A stretch of DNA of 64,000 nucleotides from NCBI RefSeq assembly GCF_003651245.1, contig NZ_RAPE01000005.1, forward strand, positions 62,001 through 126,000, written 5' to 3'. This document shows, piece after piece, positions 16,540-25,790 of this stretch. Every line of letters begins with the position of its first letter. Position 1 is the stretch's first letter. The notes under the pieces were generated by a model. The model saw only the letters and a list, made by a program, of their open reading frames with translations, was not told the origin of the DNA and did not search any database. The DNA comes from Roseovarius spongiae. Its GTDB lineage: Bacteria; Pseudomonadota; Alphaproteobacteria; Rhodobacterales; Rhodobacteraceae. Position numbers and translations under genes: made by a program.

Positions 16540-17187
16540 ATGCTGCTGAACCCGCGCCCCGACCCCAGTCCCGCCGCCCATGACCGCGTCTATCGCGGGC
16601 TGCGCACCCGCGTCATGCATGGCGAGATCGCGCCGGGACAGGCGCTGACCCTGCGCGGGATCGGGCGCGAATTCGGCGTCTCCATGACGCCCGCGCGCGA
16701 GGCGCTGCGCCGCCTGGTGGCCGAAGGGGCGCTCACGCTCAGCAGTTCCGGCCGGGTCTCCACGCCCGAGCTCAGTGACGACCGGATCGAGGAACTGGCC
16801 GCCCTGCGCGCGCTGCTCGAGGTCGAACTGGCGAGCCGCGCGCTGCCCCGCGCGCATATCGCGCTGATCGACCGGCTGACCGCCATCAACGCCGGCATCG
16901 CCGATGAAATCGCGCGGCAGGACGCCGTGGGGTATATCCGGCGCAACCTCGAATTTCACCGCACGCTCTACCTGCGCGCGCAGGCGCCGGCGATACTGGC
17001 GATGGCCGAAACCGTATGGCTGCAGCTGGGGCCGACGATGCGCGCGCTCTACGGCCGCCTGCGCCGGCAGGATCCGCCGCATTTCCATCGCCTGATCATC
17101 GCCGCACTGAAAGCGGGGGACGAACCGGGGCTGCGGCTCGCCGTGCGTTCGGATGTGACGCAGGGCTTGCGGATGCTGACGGGCTGA
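16540..17187 (+). CDS. GntR family transcriptional regulator (FadR/FCD type)
   Basis: 215 residues. N-terminal winged helix (DRVYRGLRTRVMHGEIAPGQ, then LRGIGREFGVSMTPAREALR) and a C-terminal FCD effector domain with the expected helical pattern (ELAALRALLEVELASRA, NLEFHRTLYLRA carrying the metal-ligand His). FCD members sense small organic acids or metabolites. No Shine-Dalgarno is seen before the ATG. The neighbours (YgjP, accA on the other strand) do not reveal the target. Confidence 0.9.
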   Translation: MLLNPRPDPSPAAHDRVYRGLRTRVMHGEIAPGQALTLRGIGREFGVSMTPAREALRRLVAEGALTLSSSGRVSTPELSDDRIEELAALRALLEVELASRALPRAHIALIDRLTAINAGIADEIARQDAVGYIRRNLEFHRTLYLRAQAPAILAMAETVWLQLGPTMRALYGRLRRQDPPHFHRLIIAALKAGDEPGLRLAVRSDVTQGLRMLTG

Positions 17188-17208
17188 TACGCCGCGCTCC
17201 GGCGCCGT

Positions 17209-18171
17209 TCAGGCCGCGAGTCCGGTCGTGCCGAGGTCGAGATATTTCTGCCGTCGCTCCTGGATCAGCGTCTTGCCGTCCTTGCCGGTCAGATCGTCGA
17301 GCATCGTCAGGATCGCTTTCCCGACAGAATCGATCGTCACGTCCGGGTCGCGGTGCGCGCCGCCCAGCGGCTCTTCGATGATGCGGTCGGCGACGCCGAG
17401 CTTGCGCAGGTCCTGCGCGGTCAGGCGCAGCGCCTCGGCGGCCTCGCGCATCTTCTCGGAATCTTTCCACAGGATCGACGCGCAGCCTTCGGGAGAGATG
17501 ACGGAATAGACCGAATGTTCCAGCATCGCGACCCGGTTCGCGGTGGCGAAGGCCACCGCCCCGCCCGATCCGCCCTCGCCGATGATGACCGAAACCAGCG
17601 GCACGCCGATCGACAGGCAGGCCTCGGTCGAACGCGCGATCGCCTCGGACTGGCCGCGCTCCTCGGCGCCCTTGCCGGGATAGGCGCCGGGGGTGTCCAC
17701 CAGCGTGATCACCGGCAGGCCGAACTTGCCGGCCATCTCCATCAGGCGGATCGCCTTGCGGTAGCCTTCGGGGCGGGCCATGCCGAAATTGCGCTCGATC
17801 CGGGACTTGGTGTCGTTGCCCTTCTCGTGGCCGATCACCATGACGGGGCGGTCGTCGATGCGCGCCAGCCCGCCCATCACCGCGTGATCGTCGGCAAAGT
17901 TCCGGTCCCCCGCCAGCGGCGTGTATTCGGTGAACAGCCCCTTGATGTAATCCTTGCAATGGGGCCGCTCGGGGTGGCGCGCGACCTGGCATTTGCGCCA
18001 CGGCGTGAGATCCTTGTAGAGATCGCGCAGCATGTTGGCGGCCTTCTTGTCGAGCGCGCCGGCCTCGTCCTCGACATCCACGCCCTCGCCCGCGCGGGCC
18101 ATCGCGCGCAACTCTTCGGCCTTGCCCTCGATCTCGGCGAGCGGCTTTTCGAAGTCGAGGTAGTTGGTCAT
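17209..18171 (-). CDS. accA: Acetyl-CoA carboxylase carboxyltransferase subunit alpha
   Basis: With AccD transfers the carboxyl group from biotin to acetyl-CoA, making malonyl-CoA for fatty acid synthesis. 320 residues, normal length. Begins [20 protein letters not shown]; contains [80 protein letters not shown] and [15 protein letters not shown], all family blocks. accD is not in the window. Confidence 0.97.
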   Translation of the reverse strand: MTNYLDFEKPLAEIEGKAEELRAMARAGEGVDVEDEAGALDKKAANMLRDLYKDLTPWRKCQVARHPERPHCKDYIKGLFTEYTPLAGDRNFADDHAVMGGLARIDDRPVMVIGHEKGNDTKSRIERNFGMARPEGYRKAIRLMEMAGKFGLPVITLVDTPGAYPGKGAEERGQSEAIARSTEACLSIGVPLVSVIIGEGGSGGAVAFATANRVAMLEHSVYSVISPEGCASILWKDSEKMREAAEALRLTAQDLRKLGVADRIIEEPLGGAHRDPDVTIDSVGKAILTMLDDLTGKDGKTLIQERRQKYLDLGTTGLAA

Positions 18172-18231
18172 CGCGAACTCCGTGGCAAACGTCCGCGATA
18201 TATGCCTATCGCGCAGAGCAAATGCAATCGC

Positions 18232-18846
18232 TCAGCCACCGAGCGCCGCGCGCAATGCAAGTTCCGGCGAAGTCAGCACCGGCACGCCGATCCCGTCCAG
18301 AAACTTCGCCGCATCGGACATCGACGCCTGCGCCAGCACGATGCTGCCGAGATCACGAATGTTCGCGGCCTCCTGCGCGACCGCTTCGGCTATGCGGATA
18401 TGGAACCCGCTGGTGTTTCCCGCCTCGAACAGCGGCCATGCTCCTTCGATCATCAGGGGGCGTGCGACTGCGCCGCTCCCGGCCGAGGATATCGCGGATC
18501 CTAGCAGCGCCAGGCTGGGCTCTCGTGTCGCGTGCAGGCAATAGGCCATGAGTATGGTTCCGCCGCCCTGCGCCGCCGCCTGCATCATCGGCGCGTCGAC
18601 GCGCAGCGCGCCGGTCTTCGCCGCCGCCGGGCCGAGGGTGGTGCAACTGCACAAGACCCGCCCGGGCGCATCCGCGACAGCGCGCGCGATCTCGTCCTCC
18701 AGCGCGACGTCGACGCCGTTTCGCGCGCGGGCCAGCCAGTCGGGGCGAACCAGATGCGACATCTTCGCCCCCGGCGCGATCCTGTCACGCAGCGCGTTGA
18801 ACGTGGCGCGGTGCGTTTCGGCAGTGTGCAAGAGCGTAAGCGTCAT
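18232..18846 (-). CDS. Aspartate/glutamate racemase-family protein
   Basis: 204 residues from ATG 18846, which overlaps the upstream lysE-type stop (ATGA). The fold of the Asp/Glu racemase superfamily is suggested by two conserved cysteine segments, VLCSCTTLGPAA near residue 75 and a C-terminal region without a clear second catalytic Cys, plus ALARASMSD-like block (IVLAQASMSDAA). The second cysteine appears replaced by Ser in QASMSD, so racemase activity is doubtful; arylmalonate decarboxylase-like or other activity is possible. Coupled to an amino-acid exporter gene. Confidence 0.65.
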   Translation of the reverse strand: MTLTLLHTAETHRATFNALRDRIAPGAKMSHLVRPDWLARARNGVDVALEDEIARAVADAPGRVLCSCTTLGPAAAKTGALRVDAPMMQAAAQGGGTILMAYCLHATREPSLALLGSAISSAGSGAVARPLMIEGAWPLFEAGNTSGFHIRIAEAVAQEAANIRDLGSIVLAQASMSDAAKFLDGIGVPVLTSPELALRAALGG

Positions 18847-19460
18847 ACCGGCCCGGGAGAGGACCACAGCACCGGGATCAGCGACGCCACCAACAGCGCG
18901 GCCATCGTCCAGTTGAACGCCCGCAGCCGGGCGCGGGTGGCCAGCCACCGGCGTATCTGCTGGCCCAGCGCGGTCCAGCTCGTGGTGCTGATCGTCGCCA
19001 CCGCGCAATAGGCGGCCGCGATCCAGAGCAGCCCGGCAAAGTCCCGCCCGCCCGCGTAGAGCGTGATCGCCGAAAGCGCCATGAACCACGCCTTGGGGTT
19101 GACCCACTGGAACGCGACAGCCTGAAGGAAGGTCAGCGGCGTGCCCGCCTGCGCCTGCGCGCCCGCCTCGGGCGGCGGGGCGGCGTTGGCGATCTTCCAG
19201 GCGAGCCAAAAGAGGTAAAGCACGCTCACCACCGTGAGGATGTCCTGCACGACGGGCCACAGATCGAAAATGCGCATCACGCCAAGGCCCACCAGGATCA
19301 CCAGCACCGGCATCCCGAGCCCCACGCCCAGCATGTGCGGTACGGTGCGGCGGAACCCGAAATTCGCCCCCGACGCCAGCAGCATCAGGTTGTTGGGGCC
19401 GGGCGTGATGACGCCCACGAAACAGAAGGCGACCAGCGCCGGGAGGATTTCCAGTGACAT
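18843..19460 (-). CDS. LysE/RhtB family translocator
   Basis: 205 residues with six predicted membrane helices. The opening LPALVAFCFVGVITPGPNNL carries the LysE/RhtB signature TPGPNN, and the mid-protein motif FQWVNPKAWFMALS is also typical. These proteins export amino acids or derivatives. Translationally coupled to the racemase-family gene, which suggests the two act on the same amino acid. Substrate not determinable. Confidence 0.9.
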   Translation of the reverse strand: MSLEILPALVAFCFVGVITPGPNNLMLLASGANFGFRRTVPHMLGVGLGMPVLVILVGLGVMRIFDLWPVVQDILTVVSVLYLFWLAWKIANAAPPPEAGAQAQAGTPLTFLQAVAFQWVNPKAWFMALSAITLYAGGRDFAGLLWIAAAYCAVATISTTSWTALGQQIRRWLATRARLRAFNWTMAALLVASLIPVLWSSPGPV

Positions 19461-19604
19461 GCGGGCACATTCCTACAACCCGGAGCGCGATGGAAACACC
19501 TTTTGCGATCTCTCCGCGAATTTTCACGCCGGTCTCGCGCGGCGCCCAAGGCGCTTGCGCCTTGCCGCTTTCCCATCGGCGCGGTGCAGGATATGCGGGG
19601 GCGC

Positions 19605-20663
19605 ATGGAAACGATGCCGCAACTCTATGACCGCCTCGTCGACGAGGGCAGGCTGACCCGCGATCCGGCGCAGGAGGCCGTGATGCCCGAATTCGAGCGC
19701 ATCCGCGCCGCGCTCGCCGCCCCCGCGCGCAAGGGATGGTTTCGCAAGCCGCCCGAGCCGCCCAAGGGGCTTTACCTCTGGGGCGGCGTCGGGCGTGGCA
19801 AGTCCATGCTGATGGACCTTTTCGTCGACTCCATCGACGCGCCCCGCCGCCGGGTGCATTTCCACGCCTTCATGCAGGAAATCCACGCCGGCATGCACGC
19901 CGCGCGCCAGGCCGGACGAGAGGACGCGCTGGCCCCGGTGGCCGAAAAGGTCACGCAGGAGGTGCGCCTGCTCGCCTTCGACGAGATGCAGATCACCGAC
20001 ATCACCGACGCGATGATCGTGGGCCGTCTCTTCGAGGCGCTCTTCGCGGCAGGTGTCGTGGTGGTGTGCACGTCGAACCGCGTGCCGGAAGACCTCTACA
20101 AGGACGGCCTGAACCGGCAACTCTTCCTGCCCTTCATCGATCTCATCCGCGACCGCATGGTCGTGCATGAGCTGGCCTCGCCTACCGATTACCGGCAGGA
20201 CCTGATCGCGGGCAGCCAGACCTATTTCACCCCCGTCAACGCCGAGAGCCGCGCGGCGATCAACGCGATCTGGCAGGACCTGACCGGCGGCGAGGCCGCG
20301 CCGCACACGCTCATCGTGCAAAAACGCGCGGTCGAGATCCCGGCCTTTCACAACGGGGTGGCGCGCGCCTCGTTCTACGATCTCTGCGGCAGGCCGCTCG
20401 GCCCTGCCGACTACCTCGCGCTCGCCGACGCCGCGCGGGTGCTGGTGCTCGACGACATCCCGCAGCTCGGGCGGTCCAACTTCAACGAGGCCAAACGCTT
20501 CGTGACCCTGATCGACGCGCTCTACGAGGCGCGCGTGCAACTGATCTGCTCGGCCGCGGCGCCGCCCGAGTATCTCTATGTCGAGGGCGAGGGCAGTTTC
20601 GAATTCGACCGCACCGCCAGTCGCCTGCGCGAGATGCAGTCCGAGGACTGGGCGACGGGGTGA
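19605..20663 (+). CDS. zapE: Cell division protein ZapE (AFG1-like ATPase)
   Basis: P-loop ATPase associated with FtsZ rings. About 352 residues from ATG 19605; ATG at 19593 and 19614 are in the same frame and the choice rests on a GGGGG stretch just ahead. Walker A GGVGRGKSMLMDLF, Walker B LLAFDEMQITD, sensor region VVVCTSNRVPEDLYKDG, and the C-terminal SAAAPPEYLY block are typical. Family length is about 350-375. Confidence 0.93.
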   Translation: METMPQLYDRLVDEGRLTRDPAQEAVMPEFERIRAALAAPARKGWFRKPPEPPKGLYLWGGVGRGKSMLMDLFVDSIDAPRRRVHFHAFMQEIHAGMHAARQAGREDALAPVAEKVTQEVRLLAFDEMQITDITDAMIVGRLFEALFAAGVVVVCTSNRVPEDLYKDGLNRQLFLPFIDLIRDRMVVHELASPTDYRQDLIAGSQTYFTPVNAESRAAINAIWQDLTGGEAAPHTLIVQKRAVEIPAFHNGVARASFYDLCGRPLGPADYLALADAARVLVLDDIPQLGRSNFNEAKRFVTLIDALYEARVQLICSAAAPPEYLYVEGEGSFEFDRTASRLREMQSEDWATG

Positions 20664-20744
20664 CGCGCGGCAGGACGCCGCCCCCCTTTTCACCCCGTCC
20701 CCCGAGGTTATATAGAGTCGTCAAACCATCGACCCCGAGACTTC

Positions 20745-21080
20745 ATGCACCGACACCCGCATATCCAGTCCAGACCATCGGATGACGACGACACGTCCGT
20801 CGTCGTCGCGACGCGCCCGAAAACCAAGCGGCCGCCGCTTTACAAGGTGCTGTTGCTCAATGACGATTACACGCCGATGGAATTCGTGGTCGCCGTGCTC
20901 GAACGGTTCTTCGGGATGACCCATTCACAGGCCTTCGACATCATGCTCACCGTGCACAAGAAGGGCGTGGCGGTCGTCGGCGTCTTCAGCCACGAGATCG
21001 CCGAGACCAAGGTGGCGCAGGTGATGGATTTCGCCCGTCGGCACCAGCATCCGCTGCAATGCACGATGGAACGGGAATAG
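20745..21080 (+). CDS. clpS: ATP-dependent Clp protease adaptor ClpS
   Basis: Delivers N-end-rule substrates to ClpAP. 111 residues; a disordered Asp-rich N-terminus of about 35 residues precedes the fold ([20 protein letters not shown] with the [10 protein letters not shown] signature; [19 protein letters not shown]). clpA is not adjacent here; an RsmC-like gene follows after seven bases. A TATATAG sequence about 32 bases ahead of the ATG may be the -10 element. Confidence 0.96.
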   Translation: MHRHPHIQSRPSDDDDTSVVVATRPKTKRPPLYKVLLLNDDYTPMEFVVAVLERFFGMTHSQAFDIMLTVHKKGVAVVGVFSHEIAETKVAQVMDFARRHQHPLQCTMERE

Positions 21081-21087
21081 GTCCGGC

Positions 21088-22074
21088 GTGACGCATCCCC
21101 GGCTGTCCCTGGCGCTTTCGGGCGGGTTGGACCTGCCCGAAACGGGCCGAATCGCCGTGCTCGCGCCGCGCGCCGGCGCCGGGCTCGACCCGCTGCCGCG
21201 CGCGCGCTGCCATGTCATCACCGGATTCGCCCCGGACTACGCGCATTTCATCGCATTGGGTTACGACTGCGCGACCGCCCCCGAGGGCGATTACGCCGCG
21301 GCGATGGTCTTCCTCCCCCGCGCGCGAGCCGAAGCGCGCGCGTTGATCGCCGAGGCCGCCGCGCTGACGGACGGGCCGGTGATCGTCGACGGGGCCAAGA
21401 CGGACGGCATCGAATCGGCCCTGAAGGAGTTGCGCCGGCACGTTGCGGTCAACGGCCCGATCAGCAAGGCGCATGGCAAGCTGTTCTGGTTCGCGGGCGG
21501 CGCCGACCTTGGGGGGTGGCTGCCCGACGCGCCCGTGCGGATCGAAGGGCGGTTCACCACCGCGCCGGGCGTCTTTTCCGCCGACGGGATCGACCTCGCC
21601 TCGCGCTACCTGGTCGAACATTTGCCATCGGAAATGGGCGGGCATGTCATCGATCTCGGGGCCGGCTGGGGGTATCTCTCGGCGCGCGCGCTCGAACGCG
21701 ACCGGATCGCGCGGATCGACCTGGTCGAGGCGAGCCACGCCGCGCTCGAATGCGCGCGGATCAACGTGCGCGACGACCGCGCGCATTTCCACTGGGCCGA
21801 CGCGCGCGAGTGGGAACCGGACGCCGCCGCCGACGCCGTCATCATGAACCCGCCCTTTCACACCGGGCGCAGCGCCGATCCCGATCTCGGGCGCGCCTTC
21901 ATCAAGGCCGCCGCCGGAATGCTGAAACCCGCCGGGCAGCTCTGGATGGTGGCCAACCGGCACCTTCCATACGAGCGCACGCTGGCCGGGCTGTTCGGCG
22001 AGGTGGTCGAGGTCGCGGGCGACACGCGGTTCAAGGTTCTCAACGCCCGCCGGCCCGCTCGCCAACGGCGTTGA
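21088..22074 (+). CDS. Class I SAM methyltransferase, RsmC-like (16S rRNA G1207 type)
   Basis: 328 residues from GTG 21088. The N-terminal half resembles the degenerate RsmC domain (KTDGIESALKELRRHV, ISKAHGKLFWF). The C-terminal half is a Rossmann methyltransferase with VIDLGAGWGYLSARAL for SAM binding and the catalytic VIMNPPFHTGR (NPPF, as for N2-guanine methylation). Closest in pattern to RsmC, which modifies G1207 of 16S rRNA; RlmG is the alternative. It lies seven bases after clpS. Confidence 0.85.
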   Translation: MTHPRLSLALSGGLDLPETGRIAVLAPRAGAGLDPLPRARCHVITGFAPDYAHFIALGYDCATAPEGDYAAAMVFLPRARAEARALIAEAAALTDGPVIVDGAKTDGIESALKELRRHVAVNGPISKAHGKLFWFAGGADLGGWLPDAPVRIEGRFTTAPGVFSADGIDLASRYLVEHLPSEMGGHVIDLGAGWGYLSARALERDRIARIDLVEASHAALECARINVRDDRAHFHWADAREWEPDAAADAVIMNPPFHTGRSADPDLGRAFIKAAAGMLKPAGQLWMVANRHLPYERTLAGLFGEVVEVAGDTRFKVLNARRPARQRR

Positions 22075-22120
22075 AACGCATTAGCCTGCTCCACGCGGAA
22101 TCAGCCAGAGGATCTGTCCG

Positions 22121-22921
22121 ATGTCATTCTCCATTTCCGGCAAGACGGCCATCGTCACCGGCGGCGCCAACGGAATCGGCCTCGCCATCGGGCGGCATTT
22201 TGCCGACAAGGGCGCGAACGTCATGTTCGCCGACATGGACGAGGAACGGCTGGTCGCCGAACTGGGCGAACGCAGCGACGACGATGCCGTGCGCTATTTC
22301 GCGGGGGATTTGCGGGAAAAGCTGACGCTCGCAAACCTGCTGTCGGCCACGATCGACGCCTTCGACCGGATCGACATCCTGGTCAACGCTTCGCGCCAGG
22401 TGCTTGTCTCTGACCCGCTCAACCCCGACGACGACGGGGTCGCGACCCTGATCGAGCAGAACCTGATGACGTCGCTGCGCCTCAGCAAGCTGGTGGCGCG
22501 GCGGATGATCAAGCAGGCCGAGGGCCAGGAAGAGGGCAGCGCTGGATCGATCGTCAACCTGTCGTCCATCGCCGGGCAGCGCACGCATCCCGACCTGCTG
22601 GCCTACTCGGTCTCGACCGCGGCGGTGGACCAGCTGACACGCTCCTTCGCCGTGACGCTGGCGCCGCACCGCATCCGCGTGAACGCGCTCGCCTTCGGGT
22701 CGGTGATGAGCGCGTCGCTCAAGAAGACGCTCAAGGAAAACAGCGAGTTCCGCGCCGATATCGAGGCGCACACGCCGCTGGGCCGCGTCGCCTCTCCGTG
22801 GGAGTTGGCCGAGGCGGCGCAATACCTCGCCAGCGATAGCGCGGCCTTCATGACCGGTCAAATCCTGACCGTGGACGGCGGACGCTCGTTGTTCGACCCG
22901 GTCGCGGCGCCCGCGCATTAG
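22121..22921 (+). CDS. SDR family oxidoreductase lacking the catalytic lysine
   Basis: 266 residues with the classical SDR fold: cofactor motif TGGANGIG (13-20), ADMD ending strand 2 (acidic, suggesting NAD preference), NLSS with Ser149, and a C-terminal GQILTVDGG. The active-site motif is altered: YSVST at 162-166 where YxxxK is expected, so Lys is Thr; NNAG is also changed to NASR. Either catalysis is modified or the protein has a non-enzymatic role. The frame is intact and the gene ends 51 bases before hemF. Confidence 0.85.
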   Translation: MSFSISGKTAIVTGGANGIGLAIGRHFADKGANVMFADMDEERLVAELGERSDDDAVRYFAGDLREKLTLANLLSATIDAFDRIDILVNASRQVLVSDPLNPDDDGVATLIEQNLMTSLRLSKLVARRMIKQAEGQEEGSAGSIVNLSSIAGQRTHPDLLAYSVSTAAVDQLTRSFAVTLAPHRIRVNALAFGSVMSASLKKTLKENSEFRADIEAHTPLGRVASPWELAEAAQYLASDSAAFMTGQILTVDGGRSLFDPVAAPAH

Positions 22922-22971
22922 CGCCCGCTCATCCGCCCGGCCGGGTGTCTTCGCATCGAAAGGGAAACCCC

Positions 22972-23856
22972 GTGGATTTCACCGAGGAAAAGCAGCGCGC
23001 AGCCAACTGGTTCCGCGCGCTGCGTGACGAGATCGTTAGCGCCTTCGAGGGGCTGGAGGACAGCCATTCCGAGGGCCCCCTGTCGGACGCCGCGCCGGGG
23101 CGTTTCGAGGTGACCGAGACGCGCCGCGCCTCCGAGGACGGCAGCGACGCGGGCGGCGGGCTGATGAGCGTGATGCGCGGCGGGCGCGTCTTCGAGAAGG
23201 TCGGCGTCAACGTCTCCGAGGTTCACGGCGAGTTGGGCGAGTCCGCGCAGCGCGCGATGGCCGCGCGCGGCGTGCCGGGGATGGAGAGCGACCCGCGCTT
23301 CTGGGCCAGCGGCATCAGCCTTGTCGCGCACATGCAGAACCCGCATTGCCCCGCCGTTCACATGAACACGCGCATGTTCTGGACGCCGCACGCCTGGTGG
23401 TTCGGGGGTGGTTCCGACCTCAACCCCTGCATCGAGTACGCCGGGGACACGGCGCATTTCCACGCCGTCCAGCAACAGTATCTCGACCCGCACGGGACGG
23501 ACATCTACCCCGCGCTCAAGACCTGGGCGGACGAATATTTCTACATCCCCCACCGCGGGCGGGCGCGCGGGGTGGGGGGCATCTTCATGGATGATCGCAA
23601 CAGCGGCGATTGGGCGGCGGATTTCGCGCTGACACAGGATATCGGGCGCGCCTTCCTGCCCGCGTTTCGACCACTGGTCGAGAAACGGCGCGTGCAAGCC
23701 TGGTCCGACGCCGACAAGGACGCACAGTTGATCCATCGCGGGCTCTATGCGGAATATAACCTCGTCTACGACCGCGGGACGAAGTTCGGCCTCGCGACCG
23801 GGCATGACGCGAACGCGGTGCTGATGTCGCTGCCGCCGATGGCCAAGTGGGTCTGA
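22972..23856 (+). CDS. hemF: Coproporphyrinogen III oxidase, oxygen-dependent
   Basis: Oxidatively decarboxylates coproporphyrinogen III in haem and (in phototrophs) bacteriochlorophyll synthesis. 294 residues from GTG 22972 (AAAGGG eight bases ahead). Conserved blocks: HMNTRMFWTPHAWWFGGGSD in part, YKTWADEYFYIPHRGRARGV-type segment, RGVGGIFMDD, YNLVYDRGTKFGLATG. Normal family length. Confidence 0.96.
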   Translation: MDFTEEKQRAANWFRALRDEIVSAFEGLEDSHSEGPLSDAAPGRFEVTETRRASEDGSDAGGGLMSVMRGGRVFEKVGVNVSEVHGELGESAQRAMAARGVPGMESDPRFWASGISLVAHMQNPHCPAVHMNTRMFWTPHAWWFGGGSDLNPCIEYAGDTAHFHAVQQQYLDPHGTDIYPALKTWADEYFYIPHRGRARGVGGIFMDDRNSGDWAADFALTQDIGRAFLPAFRPLVEKRRVQAWSDADKDAQLIHRGLYAEYNLVYDRGTKFGLATGHDANAVLMSLPPMAKWV

Positions 23857-23865
23857 GCCCCGCCG

Positions 23866-24942
23866 TCATTCCCCCATCTCGAGATCGACCCAGACCATGC
23901 GGTGCCGGCTGGCGGCGGCGGCAATCGCGCCTTCCGGCGTATCCCGAGGCGGCCAGTGGACGCCCGACGCGACGACGCGCCAGCCCCGCGAGGGCAGCAC
24001 GTAACTGACCCGAAGCGCGCCCGGCCCCGGCGCGGGCCAGTCCACGGTATCGAGCCGGGCATCGGTCCGGTGATCGGGCTGCACGGGCGCGGCCCCCGCA
24101 CGAATCGGACGCGGATCGCTCACGCGCGGATCGGCCAGCAGCGCGCGGATGCCGTCCTTCAGCCCCTCGCCATCCTGCGGGTCCTGGTTGGCGCTGCCCA
24201 GCAGCACGAACCGCCCCTCGGGCGGCGGGCCGAACGCCCCGTCGAGGTAGAGCCGCCAGAACCGCAGCTGGTCGCGGTTGCGCAGCCCGTTGCGGTCCTC
24301 GGGTCCGTCGAAGACCGGCGCAGTCGCGTGAAAGGCGAGCAGGTCGAACCGCCCCGCCGGATGCGCCACCGGCACCACCCATTGCGCGACGTTCGCCAGG
24401 CGCAGCGCCGCCTGCGCGCCCTCGGACGGGAACGGCGCGTCATCCTTTTGGGGCAGGGTCGCGCCGGGCAGGTCGCGCCAGAGCAGATCGCTGAAATCCC
24501 GCGCCGCGCCCGGGTCGAGCGGAACGCGCGACAGGATCGCCATTCCGCCCTGCCCGGCGAAGCGCCCGAAACCCTGCGCATCCTCGGGCTCGCCCAGCCG
24601 GCCGTCCCCGTCCATGTCGTGCCCGGTCTGCCAGCCGGTATTGGGCCGGCGCGCAAAGCGATGGGGATAGGCCCGCCCCGCCGCCGCCAGCACCCCGGCC
24701 AGCGCGTCGAGCGTACGCGACTCCATGTCGTAATCGACGCCTTGTAGCAGAAGGATGTCCGGGGCGACGGCGCCCACCACCTTGGCGAGCGCCGCGACCT
24801 GTTCATCCTTGCCGCGCAGGATGTCGCGCAGCAGGAGTCCCGGCCCGTCGCGTTCCAGGTCGGCATTGAACGTGGCGATCCGCAGGCTGTCCGCGCGCGC
24901 CAGGCCCGCCAGCAGCAGCGCCGCGAAAACGGTCGCGATCAG
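23866..24942 (-). CDS. Exported endonuclease/exonuclease/phosphatase-fold protein
   Basis: About 358 residues. After a hydrophobic signal (IATVFAALLLAGLARA) the EEP fold begins LRIATFNADLERDGPGLLL, continues APDILLLQGVDYD, QGGMAILSRVP, LGSANQDPQDGEG and ends VLPSRGWRVVASGVHWPP, RHRMVWVDLE. Metal-dependent cleavage of phosphodiester or phosphomonoester bonds outside the cytoplasm is likely; substrate unknown. No ATG, GTG or TTG in frame lies near the signal peptide: the best start is CTG at 24942 overlapping the upstream TGA, otherwise ATT five codons earlier. Start uncertain. Confidence 0.75.
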   Translation of the reverse strand: MIATVFAALLLAGLARADSLRIATFNADLERDGPGLLLRDILRGKDEQVAALAKVVGAVAPDILLLQGVDYDMESRTLDALAGVLAAAGRAYPHRFARRPNTGWQTGHDMDGDGRLGEPEDAQGFGRFAGQGGMAILSRVPLDPGAARDFSDLLWRDLPGATLPQKDDAPFPSEGAQAALRLANVAQWVVPVAHPAGRFDLLAFHATAPVFDGPEDRNGLRNRDQLRFWRLYLDGAFGPPPEGRFVLLGSANQDPQDGEGLKDGIRALLADPRVSDPRPIRAGAAPVQPDHRTDARLDTVDWPAPGPGALRVSYVLPSRGWRVVASGVHWPPRDTPEGAIAAAASRHRMVWVDLEMGE

Positions 24943-25790
24943 ACGGTCTGCAATCCGTCCCTGGCGTCCGCGTCGGCGGCGCGCGCATAGGCGCGGCGCC
25001 GCTTCGCCGTGATCAGCTCGGCGATCCGGTTCACCGCGATGCCGCGCATGATCATGCTTGCGGGAACGAAGGCCCATGCGCAGGTCACCCAAATCAACGT
25101 CTGCGGCCCGATCATGCCGAACTGGTCGAACACCTTCGACGCGAACAGCACGACCGCCGGCAACAGGAATGGCATGAGGAAGCCTAACGAAATGTTAACG
25201 CTGGCCTCGCGGTTCAGCTTTTCCACCACGTCGCCCCCGCCGGTCGGGTCGAACAGCGGCAGGTTGAGCCAGACGTTGAACGCCCCGCGCCGCACCGGCC
25301 AGCCCCAGAGGCGCACCAGCGCCGCGAAACACACGATCATGAGCAGCGACATGCCATAGCACACACCGGCATAGATCCGCAGCAGCTCGGTCGTCTGCGG
25401 GTCGGCCTGCGCGGGCAGGAGATAGAGCACCAGCCGAACCGGCGAATACGGGAAATCGAGCGTCTGCCCGATGCTCTGCCCCACCCGCATGAGCAGCATG
25501 CTCCAGTTTCCCGGATCGTCGAGGTGGCGGGTGACGACCGACATCATCACGATCGTGACCGCCACAAAGCCGAACTTGAGCCGGTTGTAGGGCGGCGCGA
25601 AGCGGAATTCGATGATGCTCGGGCAGCGGCCCTGGTATTCGAAGAACACGAGAAGCGCGGCGAGAAGGGCGAAGATCACGACCATCTGGGAAGTGTCGGA
25701 CGCAACCGATGGCAGCACCAGCGACGGAAACGCCAGCAGCATGGCCGCCATGAAAGCGCGCAGAATCGCGCCCGAGAACTGTGTAATCAC
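24939..25790 (-). CDS. Conserved membrane protein, function unknown
   Basis: 283 residues with about seven predicted membrane helices; the first two (VSGAILRAFMAAMLLAFPSL-like region and MVVIFALLAALLVFFEYQG) are at the N-terminus. The middle stretch (CPSIIEFRFAPPYNRLKF) and the soluble loop DPTGGGDVVEKLNREASVN are not motifs I recognise. It is coupled to the exported EEP-fold gene, so both may act on the cell surface or envelope polymers. Similar proteins appear to occur in Rhodobacteraceae, but I cannot name a family. Confidence 0.7.
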   Translation of the reverse strand: MITQFSGAILRAFMAAMLLAFPSLVLPSVASDTSQMVVIFALLAALLVFFEYQGRCPSIIEFRFAPPYNRLKFGFVAVTIVMMSVVTRHLDDPGNWSMLLMRVGQSIGQTLDFPYSPVRLVLYLLPAQADPQTTELLRIYAGVCYGMSLLMIVCFAALVRLWGWPVRRGAFNVWLNLPLFDPTGGGDVVEKLNREASVNISLGFLMPFLLPAVVLFASKVFDQFGMIGPQTLIWVTCAWAFVPASMIMRGIAVNRIAELITAKRRRAYARAADADARDGLQTV

